From positions 28,050,183 through 28,114,182 of the forward strand of contig CM046347.1 in the NCBI GenBank assembly GCA_025403435.1: a stretch of 64,000 bases of DNA. Direction: 5' to 3'. Below the pieces are notes generated by a model. It had not been told where the DNA came from. It did not search any database and worked only from the letters and a program-made list of their open reading frames with translations. The DNA comes from Artocarpus heterophyllus (Eukaryota > Streptophyta > Magnoliopsida > Rosales > Moraceae). Below are positions 22,657 through 35,719 of the stretch, one piece after another (the first letter of the stretch is position 1; every line of letters begins with the position of its first letter). The position numbers and the translations under genes are program-made.

Positions 22657-24664
22657 TCAAAGATTGTAATAATTAGAATACATCAAAGATCATTAACATA
22701 TTGAATGTAGTAGCTGATATAACTTTCACCATGTTAAACATCTGTGATCCAATCAGGGGAGGAGCCATAAATGGTTCAGAATATATAGGTGGCGGCACCA
22801 CAGCTGATTTTTTTTTTTCCTTTTAATTTGCAAGTATATTTCGTTGAAATTTATCATTTGTACGCCTTCTCTCCTTCTCAACGTTTATATTATTTATTCG
22901 GCTCTTATTTACTTTTCTGGCTCTGCTGTAGGTCAATCAATGTATCACGAGTAATAACTATGACCAAATGCCAGTCTGATTCAATCAATAATGCCAGATG
23001 ATCTGTAACACTCACTTTCATATGAAACCAATATGCTATCCAACGTCACTAATAAGCATATTTTTTAAAATTGTTTATACACATTAGAGTACTATTCTTG
23101 GAGTCAGTCGTTAAATGTATTACTAATTCGTTTCACTTGGCAAAATCCATTAGTGAGTGATCATAATGAGTCAATTTTGAATTGCCATTCATGCAAACAT
23201 GGTGCTCCATAATTTTTAATGATGAAGACATTTTGTCTAACCTACAAGTGTATTTTTAGTATAGGATTAGTGAGTTATGAGTTGTCGACTCCCACGAGAA
23301 TTGAAATCTAAAAACAAGCTAATTACCGCAGCTACAATGACCGAGTTTTATTTAGACAATTGGAATTTAAAGGAAAATAAATTGAAAGAAAAATAAAACT
23401 AATTAAACAAAATCAAAAACAAAATAAATAAATTACAATATAGACAATCTATATACAATGTGTCTAGGTACTTTATTTAGCTCAAATTTTCCTATGCTTT
23501 TCCTATTTCCTGATTATTGTCTTCATTCCATCCAATTAAGTAATCTAGGGCCTTAAGTTCATCACATTACCTCTCCTGAGTGCCTAATGAGGTTCTACGC
23601 ATAAATACCCAAATTGATATCCCTATCAAACTTGGTTAATTACACATTCATTAAGCTCAGCCCTTAATTTGATTATCAAGGCATTGATCGCCTCCCGGAC
23701 TCACAAAAACCAAGACTCTCAAGTTGATAATCTACACATTCTCGGCCCTTCCAAGTTTCAACAACAACATAGATTACATTTTTACAGCAACAATAAATGA
23801 TTCAATCTCTCCCAAGCTTTGAAATTTCATAAATTGTATGAACTAATTCGTAATAAATTAGAGGCCCTAAGCATCGAGAAACACAAATGAAATTGAAGTG
23901 GTAATTACATCAACAATCAATAGAATAATCCAAACATAACCCAAATCCAACTAAACCAAGCTCTAGAATAGGAAATTTAAGAAAACATTGATAAATCCAT
24001 AACTAATCTTTTAATGAAATCCATAAAAGCAAATATGTCCAACACACAAATATAAATACAAATTACAATTTAGATTAGGGTAGAGAGAAGGCAAGAAGAA
24101 CCACTTTGTAGAGATGAGCTTTAAACTTTAAGTCCTCCAACAATCCATCAAAATCCTCCAAGAATCTTCAACTTCAAGCTCTTTCTCTCTCTAGAATTTT
24201 ATCTCTCACTCATGGGTATCCTCCTCCAAATTCTCCACACCTTGCAAAATGAGGGCTTTAGAGTTTTTAAATGGCTGGGGCTGATTTAGCATCAAATCTC
24301 GGCCCTTAGATCAAGAAATTAGGGGTAAGATTTCCCAAAAACACGAATCAGCTCGAGAAAGGCATGAAAAAACTCCCACGGATGTGTGGCCGTGCGCGTT
24401 GCACAAACCGCTGGCATGGTACACATCCCTTTTGACCTTATGGGCAGTCATAGAGAAATGTGGCATGCAACCATGCGCTCCACTAGGCATTGCAGCGGCC
24501 ATGCGCTCCACTGGGCATTGCAGTACCTTTTTTCGGCGCTGTAATGCCGGACTAGGGCTGTCTATACCAAAGAGACCTTCCAAGCTTCGTTTTTAATGCT
24601 GAAAATTTCATAAATCCCCACTTTATTAAGTTCTTATAAAATAACACCAAAAATATCAAACACC
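22657..24664. other. unclassified noncoding AT-rich DNA
   Basis: No gene or intact mobile-element border is found. The stretch around 23290-24250 (gtcgactcccacgagaattgaaa onward, with later AT-rich and 'ttcatcacattacctctcc' text) resembles decayed noncoding repeat DNA common in plant genomes, but I cannot assign a family. GC content rises at 24360-24570 around a 28-bp direct repeat. Confidence 0.35.
24472..24527. repeat. direct repeat, 2 x 28 bp
   Basis: catgcgctccactaggcatt... at 24472-24499 repeats at 24500-24527 with few differences. It sits in a locally GC-rich patch of an otherwise AT-rich region. Confidence 0.8.
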
Positions 24665-24787
24665 CACTGCAAAAAATTCAAGATTATATGACTCATTAAC
24701 AACGTTTTCTAAAAAACCGTTGTGATAAGGGCAAAAAAAAAAAAAGGGAGTTACGCCCTCAAAGACAAAAACCATCGTGGTATATAC
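24665..24787. mobile_element. possible CACTA-type transposon end (fragment)
   Basis: It begins CACTGCAAAAAA, close to the CACTACAAAAA ends of plant CACTA elements. An inverted pair acaacg-tttt / aaaa-ccgttgt follows (24699-24723), typical of subterminal repeats. It is cut at 24787 by a Copia LTR. No partner end or transposase is seen. Confidence 0.3.
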
Positions 24788-25643
24788 TATTGGAAAAATA
24801 GTACGCAACAAAATTTTAAAAATTTTATATAAGAGTATTTTCCAAAACACAAGTTTAACATGCTATATGCATAAATTAACCAAATCTTACTAACCTTTGA
24901 TTGCCGAAGAACCCTCGCAAAACATGAAGAGAAGTAACATTCCAAAAGAGCCTCAACCAACTAGTCTTCTTTGCTATTCTCTATCCACGACCGGACTAAG
25001 TGTGGGCTCACACGTACAGCTCTTCCACTAGGTGACTCTCCTTCCAACCAATCGATAGAACCCAAAGCTAATGTTCGTGATTTGTGAACAAAAGCTTTCA
25101 GGGAGTTTTCAGATTCTCACCAGCAGAGTATCACTCTTAATCTCTTAATCGATCTAAATAACTCATGTGACTTATTCCTTATTTATAGAGGTTGGGTCCA
25201 GGGTCAGTCCTTATCAGATTAGGTCTCACAAACTTGAAACCGAATCAAGTTTGGATCAATATCTGATGAGATTCGCGTAAAAACAAGTGATCTTATCCTT
25301 CGCTCATTGGTAGGCCGATCAAGATGATCGGTAGGCCGAACTGCCGAATAAATATCTCCTCGAATCTTTTATTTTTCACCTAAGATTCTATAGGATAAAG
25401 TCTCAGTTTTAATTCAAATAACCCAATAGAGAAGTTATATCATCAAAACAACTTTATCTAGATAATCTCTAAGAAAATAAATGAATTTCTAATAATTCTA
25501 CAAGTTTATCTTCATCTAATATATTCAAAATTAAATCAATTGATAATCAGACATGAATTATCTGATCCCAATAATTCAACAAGTTTATCTTGAATCAATT
25601 TTATCATAAAATTAATTCAACCGATAAACAAACATGAATTATC
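24788..25643 (-). repeat. Copia LTR fragment (outer 0.86 kb)
   Basis: It starts tattggaaaaa (mutated TGTTGGAAAA terminus) and matches 49313-50170 of the solo LTR. Two palindromes remain at 25307 and 25328, 21 bp apart. No primer site lies on its left, so this was an outer element border. It ends abruptly at about 25643 where Tekay LTR sequence in the other orientation begins, with aatta shared at the join. Confidence 0.85.
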
Positions 25644-26447
25644 TAATTAATATTTCAACGTTAATTTGATTATTTGGTTAAATTTTGAATTTTAGGCTGT
25701 TATAAATTCTAATGATTTCTTATTGTTTTAAAATGTTGTTTTGAGTTTTAAAACACAACCGTTTGTAAAATGTTAAAAATATTCCGTTCTACAAAACCAT
25801 AGGTGGCACATGGTTTTCACACAGTAAAACCGCCCACCGTTTCTCTCTATTTATTTTTCTCTCCTCTTCTTCTCTGTTCACTCTCAGCTCTCACACTCTC
25901 TCTCCTCCTCTCTCCCGTGTAAGGCTTTCTCACTCTCTCTCTTGATTTCTCTCTTTCTCTCTCAAATTCCTTCAAGTTTTTTTAATCAAAATTCAAATCC
26001 AAGCTTCGGGTTAGCAACAAGGAGGCTCAGGAACATGATTTGGCAACCAAGAACGCGGATTGAAGCTTCGATTTGAGGTTAGTTTTAAAATTTCTAAACT
26101 TTTTCTAAATTTTCAATTTTCGTGCATTTTTGAAATCTAATTTTGTTTGAGCTTAGAAAACCCTTGATTTGAGTTAAAGGAACTTAGAACACCTAGAATC
26201 TAAGCTTGGATTGAAGAAAAACGGATTAGATTCAAGATTTTTCATTTTTCCTCATTTTATCCCATTTTTGGATTTTTGAGATTTTTGTGTTTAAATCTTG
26301 TTGAAATGAGTCCAAAAGTGTTCTATTATGTTTTTCTATCATCTATGATTGTTTTTCATGCCTGAGATTTGAGAAAAACAGGTTAAAATCAAGATTTGGA
26401 TTTTGGGAGGACCAAAACCGTGGCTGAAATTTTTGGGTTTCTCTAGT

Positions 26448-26594
26448 TCGGCAGGCCGGATTCAAAGGATTGGTAGGCTGGACTTATCCGTTCGGCAGGC
26501 CAAACCTAGGAAAATGTCTGGCCGACTAGACTTGATTTTCGGCAGGCCGAACTGCACAGTTCGGCTGGCCGAAGCAGGGCGCTCAGCAGGCCGG
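26448..26594. repeat. palindrome array in Tekay-2 LTR
   Basis: Copies of TCGGCNNGCCGA type start at 26448, 26470, 26492, 26517, 26539, 26560 and 26583 (steps 22, 22, 25, 22, 21, 23). This LTR is inverted relative to Tekay-1. Confidence 0.78.
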
Positions 26595-27870
26595 TAGGGC
26601 ATGGGAAATTTTGTGATTTTTCACCCGTTTTCATTGTTTTGAACCTTGATTGAAATTCCAACCTTGTGAAATGACTTTAAGGATACAAATGGCACACTAG
26701 GACATCATGAAATGGTTTAGTAACATATAATGTCTCAAACTAGATATTGATCGACTTAGTGTGTATCTAGGATCGTTCATGGTTTCGCGGAGCTAACGTA
26801 TAGCGAACCTGGATTACGGTGTAGGGCACCAGCACGAGTATTGAGGTAGGACTTCTACCCTATCTTTGTAACCTAGTTTCAAAATGATTTGGCTTTGAAA
26901 AGGGTTTCTATAAAAAATTTTTCAATAATTGATTGAAAAATGAGATTTTATTGATTATTTTTATAAACCGTGAATTAAAGTGAATTTCATAATGAGCTTC
27001 ATAATGAATGTTAATGAGAATATCTGGTGAATGGACTTTATATGATAATAGAGATGGATATAAGGGCATGATGCCATATCAGAGAACAGGTCGTGTAGCG
27101 ATCGACCTTGGGGGCAGGTCCCGAAACCCAGCTGGGCCACTACGGTGGTGATATCCTTGTGGTTTGCCTAGGAAAAGAAAATGATGATATTTCTAGTCGA
27201 CCAAATAAACTATTTTGGGTAAGAACGGTTTTATTGAATTTAATTATTTAAGGTTTCTTTTAAATAATTCCCTGAATAGTGAAACTTCTCTTCAAATTAA
27301 ATGATTTATTAAAATATAATCCCACTGAGCCTTTCGCTCACCTTTTCTTTGTTTTTCTTAATCCCCCCTCTAGGTGGATTCCCATTTAGATTTAGAGAGG
27401 ACTCAACGGACAGAACCTAAGAGCAGTAGAAGGATTAGTAGGTTATTTGTAATAATTAGACAAGGCATGTAATGTTTTAACTCTATTTGTACTTGGACTG
27501 TGGTTGTATTATTATATTGTCCATACCATGTGTATGCACAAGTTGTGGGTCAGTGGGACCTATACTCGCAGTTCTTTACTATTTCATTATTCGTTTAATG
27601 ATCTCACTTGCTTGATGTTTATGAATTCTTTTATAAAATGTTGTTTTGAAACTTTTGCATTTTTATTATTTAATTTAACCCCCAAAATTCTTGATTTTAA
27701 TTAAATTATCTTTTAATTAATTTAAATAATCCGTCACATCACCTCCCGTACTCCAGGGCGTGACAGAATGGTATCAGAGCGCAAGGTTATAAACCCTGGA
27801 AATTGTGCACACATAGGTATGACAATGAAATACCTCTGACAGTCCAAATTTTGTTTTCAGAAGTGAGAGA

Positions 27871-28200
27871 ATGGCACCTAGACGTCGTTCGACAGCTGAC
27901 GTCGAGTTCGGAAATGATGAGGGTATGATGAGGTCTATGTTTGTGGCTTTCCAGAAGATGGCAGCCAGGGCTAGATCGGAGGATTCTGATGTCGGTCGTT
28001 GGCATGAATATTTTAAGGAATTTCGGCGTTCGTCTATTCTGACTTTTGATGGTAATGGGGATCTGCAGTTAGCAGAATATTGACTAGACTCGATCGTGAA
28101 GCATTTGGATATCCTTGGTGTGCCTGATGAGTACCGTGTGGAATTTGCTGCATATAAGCTTAAGGGTGGTGCTAATACTTGGTGGAAACAAGCTAAGCGT
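27871..28200 (+). pseudogene. Tekay-2 gag, N-terminal fragment
   Basis: It starts ATGGCACCTAGACGTCG (MAPRRRS). About 70 codons are open, then TGA at 28081-28083 where Tekay-1 has TGG (Trp, in AEYWLDS). The frame then continues to 28200, where Copia LTR sequence takes over in the middle of the Gag domain. It lacks the 7-bp duplication of Tekay-1, so it supports the original start region. Confidence 0.9.
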
Positions 28201-29384
28201 TGAGAACCTAAAGCAAGTGTTCGTGATTTGTGAACAAGAGCTCTCGGGGAGTTTTTAGATTCTCACCAGCAGAGTATCATTCCTAATCTCTCGATTGATC
28301 TGAGTAACTCTTAAGACTTACTTCCTATTTATAGAGGTTGGGTCCAGGGTTAGTCCTTATTAGATTAGGTCTCAAAATTTGAATCAGAATCAAATTCAGA
28401 TTAATATGTAATAAGATCTGCATAAAAACACGTGATCTTCTCTTTCGCTCATCGGCAGGCCGATTAGGATGATCGGTAGGCCGAACAGGCCCCATCGGCA
28501 GGCTAAACTTAAGGATCGACATGCCAAACTACCGATTAATATCTCAGTGAATCTTTTATTTTTCACCCGAGATTCTATAGGATAAAGTCTCAATTTTAAT
28601 TCAAATAACCCAATAGAAAGTTATCTAATTAAAACAACTTTATCTAGATAATTTCTAGGAAAATAAATAAATTCCTAATAATTCTACAAGTTTATCTTGA
28701 TATAATTTATTCAAAATTAAATCAACTGATAAATAGATAAGAATTATCCGATCTTTATAATTCAACAAGTTTATCTTGAATTAATTTTTATCATAAAATT
28801 AATTCAACCGATAAACAGATATGAATTATTTGATTCTTTGAAATTTGAACCAATCTAATAAATCCGACATAAGTCACCAATTCTTGGAAAAACACGCCGT
28901 ATCATTACAGGATGTTGTTAGCTAGCAAGGGGACCAAATGGGCCTATATAGTTCAAGCTCCTGATAATTACGAAACCCAATATCCCAAATATACATTTCA
29001 TAATTATCAACTCCAACGCTACTCCACTAAAAGCTTGGAGCAGAACTCTCGAACTACATAGAATTACGAAGCCCGTATAGCTAAGTCTCCATGACATATC
29101 ATAGTGTATCATATTCCTATATGATTATCCATAATCGGCTTAAGGACAAGTTCTATCTTACCTTCCCGATTATTTTTATCTTACGTTCTATGATCTCACC
29201 ATCGAAAAACTTACCATCCAAGGACAGCATACCAGTCGGTTACACTTATGTACCCAAATGGTTGAGCTCTTTAGTTTTCCAATTACAGGATAACGTATAT
29301 AAGAGGATATCACTACTCCTAAAGAGGAGCTATGGATTCCATATCTATGAATAACAGGTCTACGCTATTAAGAGTCATGCCTCC
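28201..29384 (-). repeat. Copia LTR fragment, left part (host of Tat-1)
   Basis: It matches the solo LTR from about 49597 onward, so the outer 290 bp are missing. It contains four palindromes (28452, 28473, 28495, 28516) and a rest of the TATA region. Tat-1 is inserted at 29384/29385. The same LTR resumes at 40000. Confidence 0.9.
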
Positions 29385-30007
29385 TGTTGAGGGTAAGCTC
29401 AGCGCCGCCACCGAGGACCCTAACTTGGTGGTCGGCAACTCAGTTCGGCAGACATAGGCTACCGCCCGACCCGACGACTTATGCTTCTTCCCGGGGTGCC
29501 TTCCATTTATCTGAGGGCACACCCCCAAGAAGGCTGCCACCTCGGGGATGTACAGTAGCTCGGGCCGGGCCATGCTATTCATCATAATACATCACTACTC
29601 ATCCTTGTAGGCCAACACCAGGCAGACGTGCTGCCGTCCGATAGAGTCCAATCCATTGGACAATGGACGCGACACTTGTCGCTTATTACTTGATGCACTT
29701 TGATGTGACACCTGGGTAATGGGTAAAACCCATCTTACACCCGATCCAGCTGGTGGCCTATAAATAGGATGCATTTATGACGTTTTAGAGAGAGAGACCT
29801 CTTCTCACTTAATTAGCTGCCGACCTCTGCCGAGCAATACTTGCCTTGAGCATCGGAGGGCCCTTGTCTATTGACTAACCCCATTTCTCCGAATCATCCC
29901 TCTCGCAGGTACTCATTCCTGACCAGGGGCAAGCTTAAGAGAAGGTCAGAAGGTGTACAGTCACACGTGGGTGTTGATCCGACACCGGACAGTGGTAAGC
30001 ATCAACA
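29385..30007 (+). repeat. 5' LTR of Tat-1
   Basis: Begins tgttgagggtaagctc and ends ggtaagcatcaaca, 623 bp. The TATA box lies at 29759-29766. Confidence 0.96.
29759..29766 (+). promoter_or_regulatory. TATA box of Tat-1 LTR
   Basis: TATAAATA within GCCTATAAATAGGATGCA. The same block, inverted, is kept in Tat-2 (58312-58319) although the LTRs otherwise differ widely. Its counterpart in the 3' LTR is 39751-39758. Confidence 0.8.
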
Positions 30008-30010
30008 TTT

Positions 30011-30028
30011 TGGCGCTAGAAGGAGGGC
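30011..30028 (+). promoter_or_regulatory. primer binding site of Tat-1
   Basis: TGGCGCTAGAAGGAGGGC, 3 nt after the LTR. It is identical in Tat-2 (58040-58057, inverted). The priming tRNA is not the initiator Met; I do not assign it. Confidence 0.8.
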
Positions 30029-30071
30029 CGAACGCGCCCCAATCCAAGTTATTGTACCTCAGACTTCCGAA

Positions 30072-33000
30072 ATGACAACACGAGGTAACGCAAGAGATAG
30101 TACCGTCCGACGTCAGGCGTCGGGCGATGCCAGACACAAGCAACCGGCCACAGAACGGCCCAGCGGTCATCCTCGGACCGCCAGATCTCGGTCCGGAGGA
30201 CAAGGAAGCGCGGCAAGAGCTGAGTCGGTGCAGGCCCAAGCTGCACAAGACCCGATCCGGGAGCTCACAGATGCAGTTTGGATCTTAACTCGGCAGCTCA
30301 CACAAGCTCAACAGCAAGCTACACCAGAACCGCCACCCCCCGCCCAGGTTGACCAGGCAGGGGGTCGGCATGAGCAGAGCGCCACCAATTGGGAGGATCG
30401 ATCAGAGAGGTCTCTGGGATCCACCAGAGGGCCCCTGCTTGACAATAGACTGGTTCGTGAACGTCAGATGGGACGTCAACCACACCGTGTCCCTTCACCA
30501 CAAGGTTCCAGAGCCTCGGTGTTTGATCGGCTCGGATACCGAGGAATTAATAGAAATCGCCAAGGCGAAGCTGAAGGCCGTGCTGAGGGTGGAGTACCCT
30601 ATCGGGTCAAATTGCCCGAAGACACGAATAGCCGCCAGTTCCAGGTGCTGCAGCGATAGATCGATGAGATACGCAATTGCAGGTTCGGTTTGGATGAGAT
30701 CGAGGCTCAGGATCCGCCCTTCCCGGATCATATAATGCGGGCACCCATGCCGCCGAAGTTTAAGGTCCCACAAATCAAGTCTTACGATGGGGCCACCGAC
30801 GTAGATGAGCATGCTGAACTCTTTCACGGGCACATGCTGTTGCAGAATGCCAGTGATGCTGCAATGTCCAAAGCTTTCTCGCTCACCCTTACAGGCCCTG
30901 CTCGGCAGTGGTTTCGACGGCTCGAACCAGGGTCGATTTCTTCTTTTGGGCATTTAACTGACGCCTTCTCCGCCGCATTCTCTACAACCAGGACACAGAG
31001 GAAAGAAATAACTTCCCTATACGCCGTCAAGCAGGGAGACGGCAGTGTCAGGGACTATGTCAACCGATTTACCCGGGCTGCTCTTGAGGTCAAGCACGTT
31101 GAAGATGAGACCCTCAAACATATTTTTGTAGGCGGCCTTCGAGACGAGAAGCTGACCTGGTCCCTGGCCTTTGAGCAGCCAAACATGTTTTCACAAATGC
31201 TCGGGTACGCCCAAAGACATGCGGACGCTGCCGAGTATATGAAAAGCCGCCAGGAGGAGGCTGGCCCGAGCGGGACGAAAAAGGAGAAGAAGCAGAAAAG
31301 AAGGCCAGAGCAGGGCAGCGCCGAGCATGCGAAGAAGCAGAAGAAAGAGAAAGCTGATAAGCCAAAGGGGCCGATCGGCAAGTTCCAAAACTACACGCCC
31401 CTAGTGGCAACTATCGATGAGGTGCTAGCCCAGGTCAGCCATACTACCCGAGGCTTCGAGGCTTTAGGGCGAAGCGTGACCAGTCAAAGTTTTGTAAGTT
31501 CCACCAAGATGTGGGCCATACTACCCGAGAATGCATCCAGCTTAAGGACCAAATAGAAAGGTTGGTCCGAGAAGGTCTATTGCAGGAGTTTGTGGAGAAG
31601 GCCATAAATCTGAGGGCGACCTCTACAAGGAATGACTCGTCAGGCCGAGACATGTAGAGCCGACCCAGGACCGATAGTGGGAACGCCCCGAAACCCCCAA
31701 ATATCGTACATACGATACTTGGCGAGCCTGTTGCCAGGGACACATCGAGTGGGCGGCGATCCTACGTCAGAGAAGCTCGGCGGGTCAAACGGGGTGACTT
31801 CATGAATGTGTCCAAGCACATCAATAAGATATGCCGCCAAGAGGACACCCCGATCACTTTCACTGAGGAGGAAGCAGACCGACTAATGCATCCCCACAAC
31901 GATGCTTTGGTTTGTGAACTGCCTATCGCCAACAATGTTGTACGGCGAGTCTTAATTGACAATGGCAGTTCGGCGGACATCCTTTTTAAGCAGGCCTTTG
32001 ACAGGCTGAAGATTAGCAACGCACCTATAGTTTCAGTCCGGACTCCACTTCTTGGCTTTGCGGGTGAGTGTGTCCAAGCAACCGGAAAGGTCAGTCTCCC
32101 AGTAACTTTTGGAGAAGGTGCTGCCAGGGTCACTCGGGTGGTCGACTTTTTAGTCGTTGATAAACCCTCTTAGTATAACATCATCATCGGCCGGCCAACG
32201 CTGAACGGATTAAAGGCCTTGGTTTTGACATATCACCTGGCAATGAAGTTCCCGACCGATGGTGGCGTTGGAGTAATCCGCTCATCCCAGGCGGATTCCC
32301 GGGCTTGCTATGCAAACGCAGCCCGGGCAGCCTCCGCTCAGCAACAAGGAATCCTGACCGTGTATACAGTCGACGAGATCGATCTTCCAACCGATCTGAT
32401 GCCGAAGATGCTCGCGGACCTAGACCCCAGGTTTCCCGAGGAAGAGGTAAGGGGTACCCCGGTCGAAGACCTAGTGCCGTTCTCCCTGGACCCCGAAAGG
32501 CCAGAATGCACAGTCCAATTCGGATCGCAGTTACAACCTGAGATCCGGGCTGACCTGGAATCCCTGCTTTCCGAGTATCGCGACCTTTTTGCATGGTCTC
32601 ATGAGGACATGCCCGGCATAGATCCGAGCATCACCAGCCATCGGCTTAACGTCCAACCCGGTCACAGGCCGGTGATACAAAGACGGAGAGCCTTCAACCC
32701 GGAGAGATATGCTGCAATAAACGATGAAGTCTAGAAACTATTAAAGGCTGGGTTTATTAGAGAGGTTAAATATCCAGAATGGTTGGCAAATGTCGTCCTC
32801 GTCAAAAAGGCGAATGGCAAGTGGCGGGTCTGCATCGACTATACAGACCTTAACAAGACCTGTCCCAAGGACTGTTTCCCACTTCCTCGGATAGACCAGC
32901 TTGTCGATGCCACAGCCGGACACGAGCTCTTGAGCTTCATGGACGCATACTCCGGGTATAATCAGATAAGAATGGCCGAAGAGGATCAAGTCAAAACCTC

Positions 33001-35719
33001 ATTTGTTACTGACCAGGGCTTGTATTGCTACATTGTAATGCCCTTTGGTCTCAAGAATGTCGGAGCTACCTATCAACGCCTCATCAACAAAATGTTCGCT
33101 CGGTTGATCGGGAAAACTATGGAGGTCTACGTGGACGACATGTTAGTAAAATCTATCCAAGCGAAGGACCACATAGCCGACCTCAGAGCTAGCTTTGACA
33201 TTCTCCAAGAGTATGGGATGAAACTCAACCTGGCAAAATGCGCTTTTGGCGTCGGCTCTGGCAAATTCCTCAGATTTTTAGTTAACCGACGAGAAATTGA
33301 GGTGAACCCGGCAAAGGCCCAGGCAATCATCGACATGCATTCTCCTCAGACAGTGAAAGACGTGCAAAGGCTTACTGGCATGGTGGCCGCCCTATCAAGG
33401 TTTGTCTCCCGGGCTACCGACAAGTGTCACCCTTTCTTCAAGGCACTTAAGGGGAGGTTTGAGTGGAGCAGGGAATGTGAGGATGCTTTTCAAGGCTTAA
33501 AAGTTTACCTAGCCACACCCCCGCTCCTGTCCAAACCTTCACCCGGTGAGATTCTAACTGCCTATTTAGCCGTCTCTAAGAAGGCTGTCAGCTCGGTGTT
33601 GATCCGAGATGAAAACAGGATCCAGAGACCCGTCTACTATACCAGCCACGCGTTCCAAGGTGCCGAGGAGCGCTATTCATCATTGGAGAAGCTGGCTTTC
33701 ACCCTAATAACATCGGTCCGGAAGCTGCAGCCGTATTACCAAGACCATACTGTCAAGATCCCGACCAAGTTTCCTCTCCGACAAGTTTTACAGAGCCCGG
33801 AAATATCAGGCTGGATGGCCAAGTGGTCGGTCGAATTGGGCCAGTATGACATACATTTTGTGCCGAGAACAGCGATAAAAGCTCAAGTCTTAGCGGATTT
33901 CCTTGCCAAGTTTACAGAGGCCGGAAAAGTGGCTCCCTTAGTGGAGAAATCACCCGTTGAGGGGACGAATACAGCTAGCTACAGTGAACGAGGCCTTTCC
34001 CCAGAGCTGAACTGGAAACTACACGTCGATGGCTCAACCTGCGTCGACGGGTTGGGGGCAGGCTTGATTTTAACTAGCCCCGACGGATATAAGGTCATTC
34101 ATGCCCTTCGTTTCGACTTCAAAACCTCTAATAACGAAGTGGAGTATGAAGCTTTGCTCGCCAGATTACGAATTGCCCGGGACCTCGGAGTTGATAGGCT
34201 GACCGTCTATAGTGACTCAATGCTAGTGGTTCAGCAAGTCACAGGAGGATTCCAGGCCCGAGCAGAATCAATGACGGCATATTTAAAAGAAGCGAAATGG
34301 TTGCTTGGACAATTCAAGTCCTACACTTTTAAGCAAATCCCCCGGTCTGAGAACGTGGAAGCTGATGTCCTTGCCCGACTAGCCTCCGGGATAGGCGGAG
34401 TAGACCCGATGTCTGTTCCTATTGAAAGACTCTCTGGACCGAGTATCAGTAAGGAGATCATGAGTCTGGTGGCTGAACCGAAGTGCATGTGCATGGACCC
34501 GATCATCCGGTACCTGACCCTAGCCGAATTACTCGACGACCGGGAAGAGGCACGTCGGATACGTAACAGCTCGGCCCGGTATTCGTTGATCGGGGAAAAG
34601 CTGTACCGACGCGGCTACACGATGCCATGCCTAAGATGTTTGGATTCCCAGGAGGCCGAGTACTTAATGAAAGAGATTCATGAAGGCCTTTGTGGCAATC
34701 ACTCCGGTGGACGCTCCTTAGCCCAGAAATGCCTGCGGCAGGGTTACTACTGGCCTACTATGCAGCAAGACTACGGGAGCTTTGCATGAAAATGCTTCAA
34801 ATGCCAGCAATTTGCTCAGATGCTAGGTTCACACGCCGAGCCTCTAAATCTGGTGACTTCAGCGTGGCCATTTGCAAAATGGGCCATTGACTTGATCGGA
34901 CCACTCCCTCCGGCTCATTCGCAATTCAGATATTGCATCGTCGCCATAGACTATCTGACGAAATGGATCGAAGTTGAGCCTTGCACCAACATGACCGAAG
35001 CTAAGTGCACCAACTTCGTATGGAAAAACATCGTCTGTCGGTTCAGAATCCCGCACACTATCGTGACCGACAACGCTAAGCAGTTTTACTCCTTGGGTCT
35101 ACGCCATTTGTGCGAGAAGCTGGGCATTAAGAAAGTCTTCTCTTCTCCAAGCTATCCGCAGAGTAACGGCCAAGTGGAGGCCGTGAACAAGACAATTAAA
35201 GACAATCTGAAGAAGAAGCTCGAGGGGTTTAAAGGTGCGTGGATCGACGAACTGCCCCAAGTGCTCTGGGCATATCGAACAACTACACGAGCTACAACTG
35301 GCGAGACACTGTTCTCCCTGGTCTATGGAGCAGAGGCCGTCATCCCAGCCAAGGTTGGATTACCAAGCTTGAGGGTCGAGCAATACGAAGAGAAACTGAA
35401 TGAACAGCTCTTGATGACCGAGCTCGACCTACTTGAAGAAAAAAGGAACCGAGCATCCATCCGTAATGCATCCTGGAATCAGGTTGTAGCTCGGTATTAC
35501 AACAAACGGGTTCAGCCGAGAAGCTTTAAGGTTGGTGACTTAGTAATGAAGAAGGTCACGGTTCAACAACCCAGTCTCGGGTCCTTTGGTCCGAAGTGGG
35601 AAGGACCTTTTAAAGTCGAAGGTGTCGTGCGATCAGGCACCTACAGGCTGACCGATTTGGAGGGGAATCAGCTCGGGCATCCATGGAATGCCGAGTTGTT
35701 AAAAAGATTCTATTCCTGA
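30072..35719 (+). pseudogene. Tat-1 gag-pol polyprotein, inactivated
   Basis: ATG at 30072 (MTTRGNARD), stop at 35717-35719. Gag fills 30072 to about 31470, then a one-base indel near 31465-31480 moves to the pol frame, which starts with a C-K-F-H...H...C zinc knuckle (31493-31534). Then: protease (LIDNGSSADIL, about 31950); RT with YVDD at 33128-33139; RT-linked RNase H; second, archaeal-type RNase H (LHVDGSTCVDGLGAG...NNEVEYEALL, about 34020-34400); HHCC zinc finger; and integrase with IDYLTKW, VTDNAKQF and YPQSNGQVE. In-frame stops: 30657-30659 TAG, about 31653 TAG, 32171-32173 TAG, 32732-32734 TAG, 34787-34789 TGA. At 32171 Tat-2 has Gln, supporting CAG to TAG. Catalytic residues are otherwise present. 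It is a recently dead autonomous-type copy. Confidence 0.95.

Larger units (their letters stand above)
25644..28200 (+). mobile_element. Tekay-2 fragment: 5' LTR (truncated), primer site, start of gag
   Basis: Plus-strand Tekay sequence. An LTR lacking its first 60 bp or so (25644-27765, ending gggcgtgaca) is followed by a 3-nt spacer, the tRNA-iMet primer site TGGTATCAGAGC (27769-27780), and the first 330 bp of gag (27871-28200). Both outer borders are breakpoints into Copia LTR sequence, with no target-site duplication. It was produced by illegitimate recombination or deletion. Confidence 0.9.

Noticed and set aside
24311..24583. 90-codon minus-strand frame in the GC-rich patch
   Set aside because: Composition and the 28-bp direct repeat explain it. 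No recognisable domain.
29871..30071. Upstream extension of Tat-1 gag into the LTR
   Set aside because: The open frame reaches back through the LTR and primer site, but the first ATG after the primer site (30072) is the sensible start.
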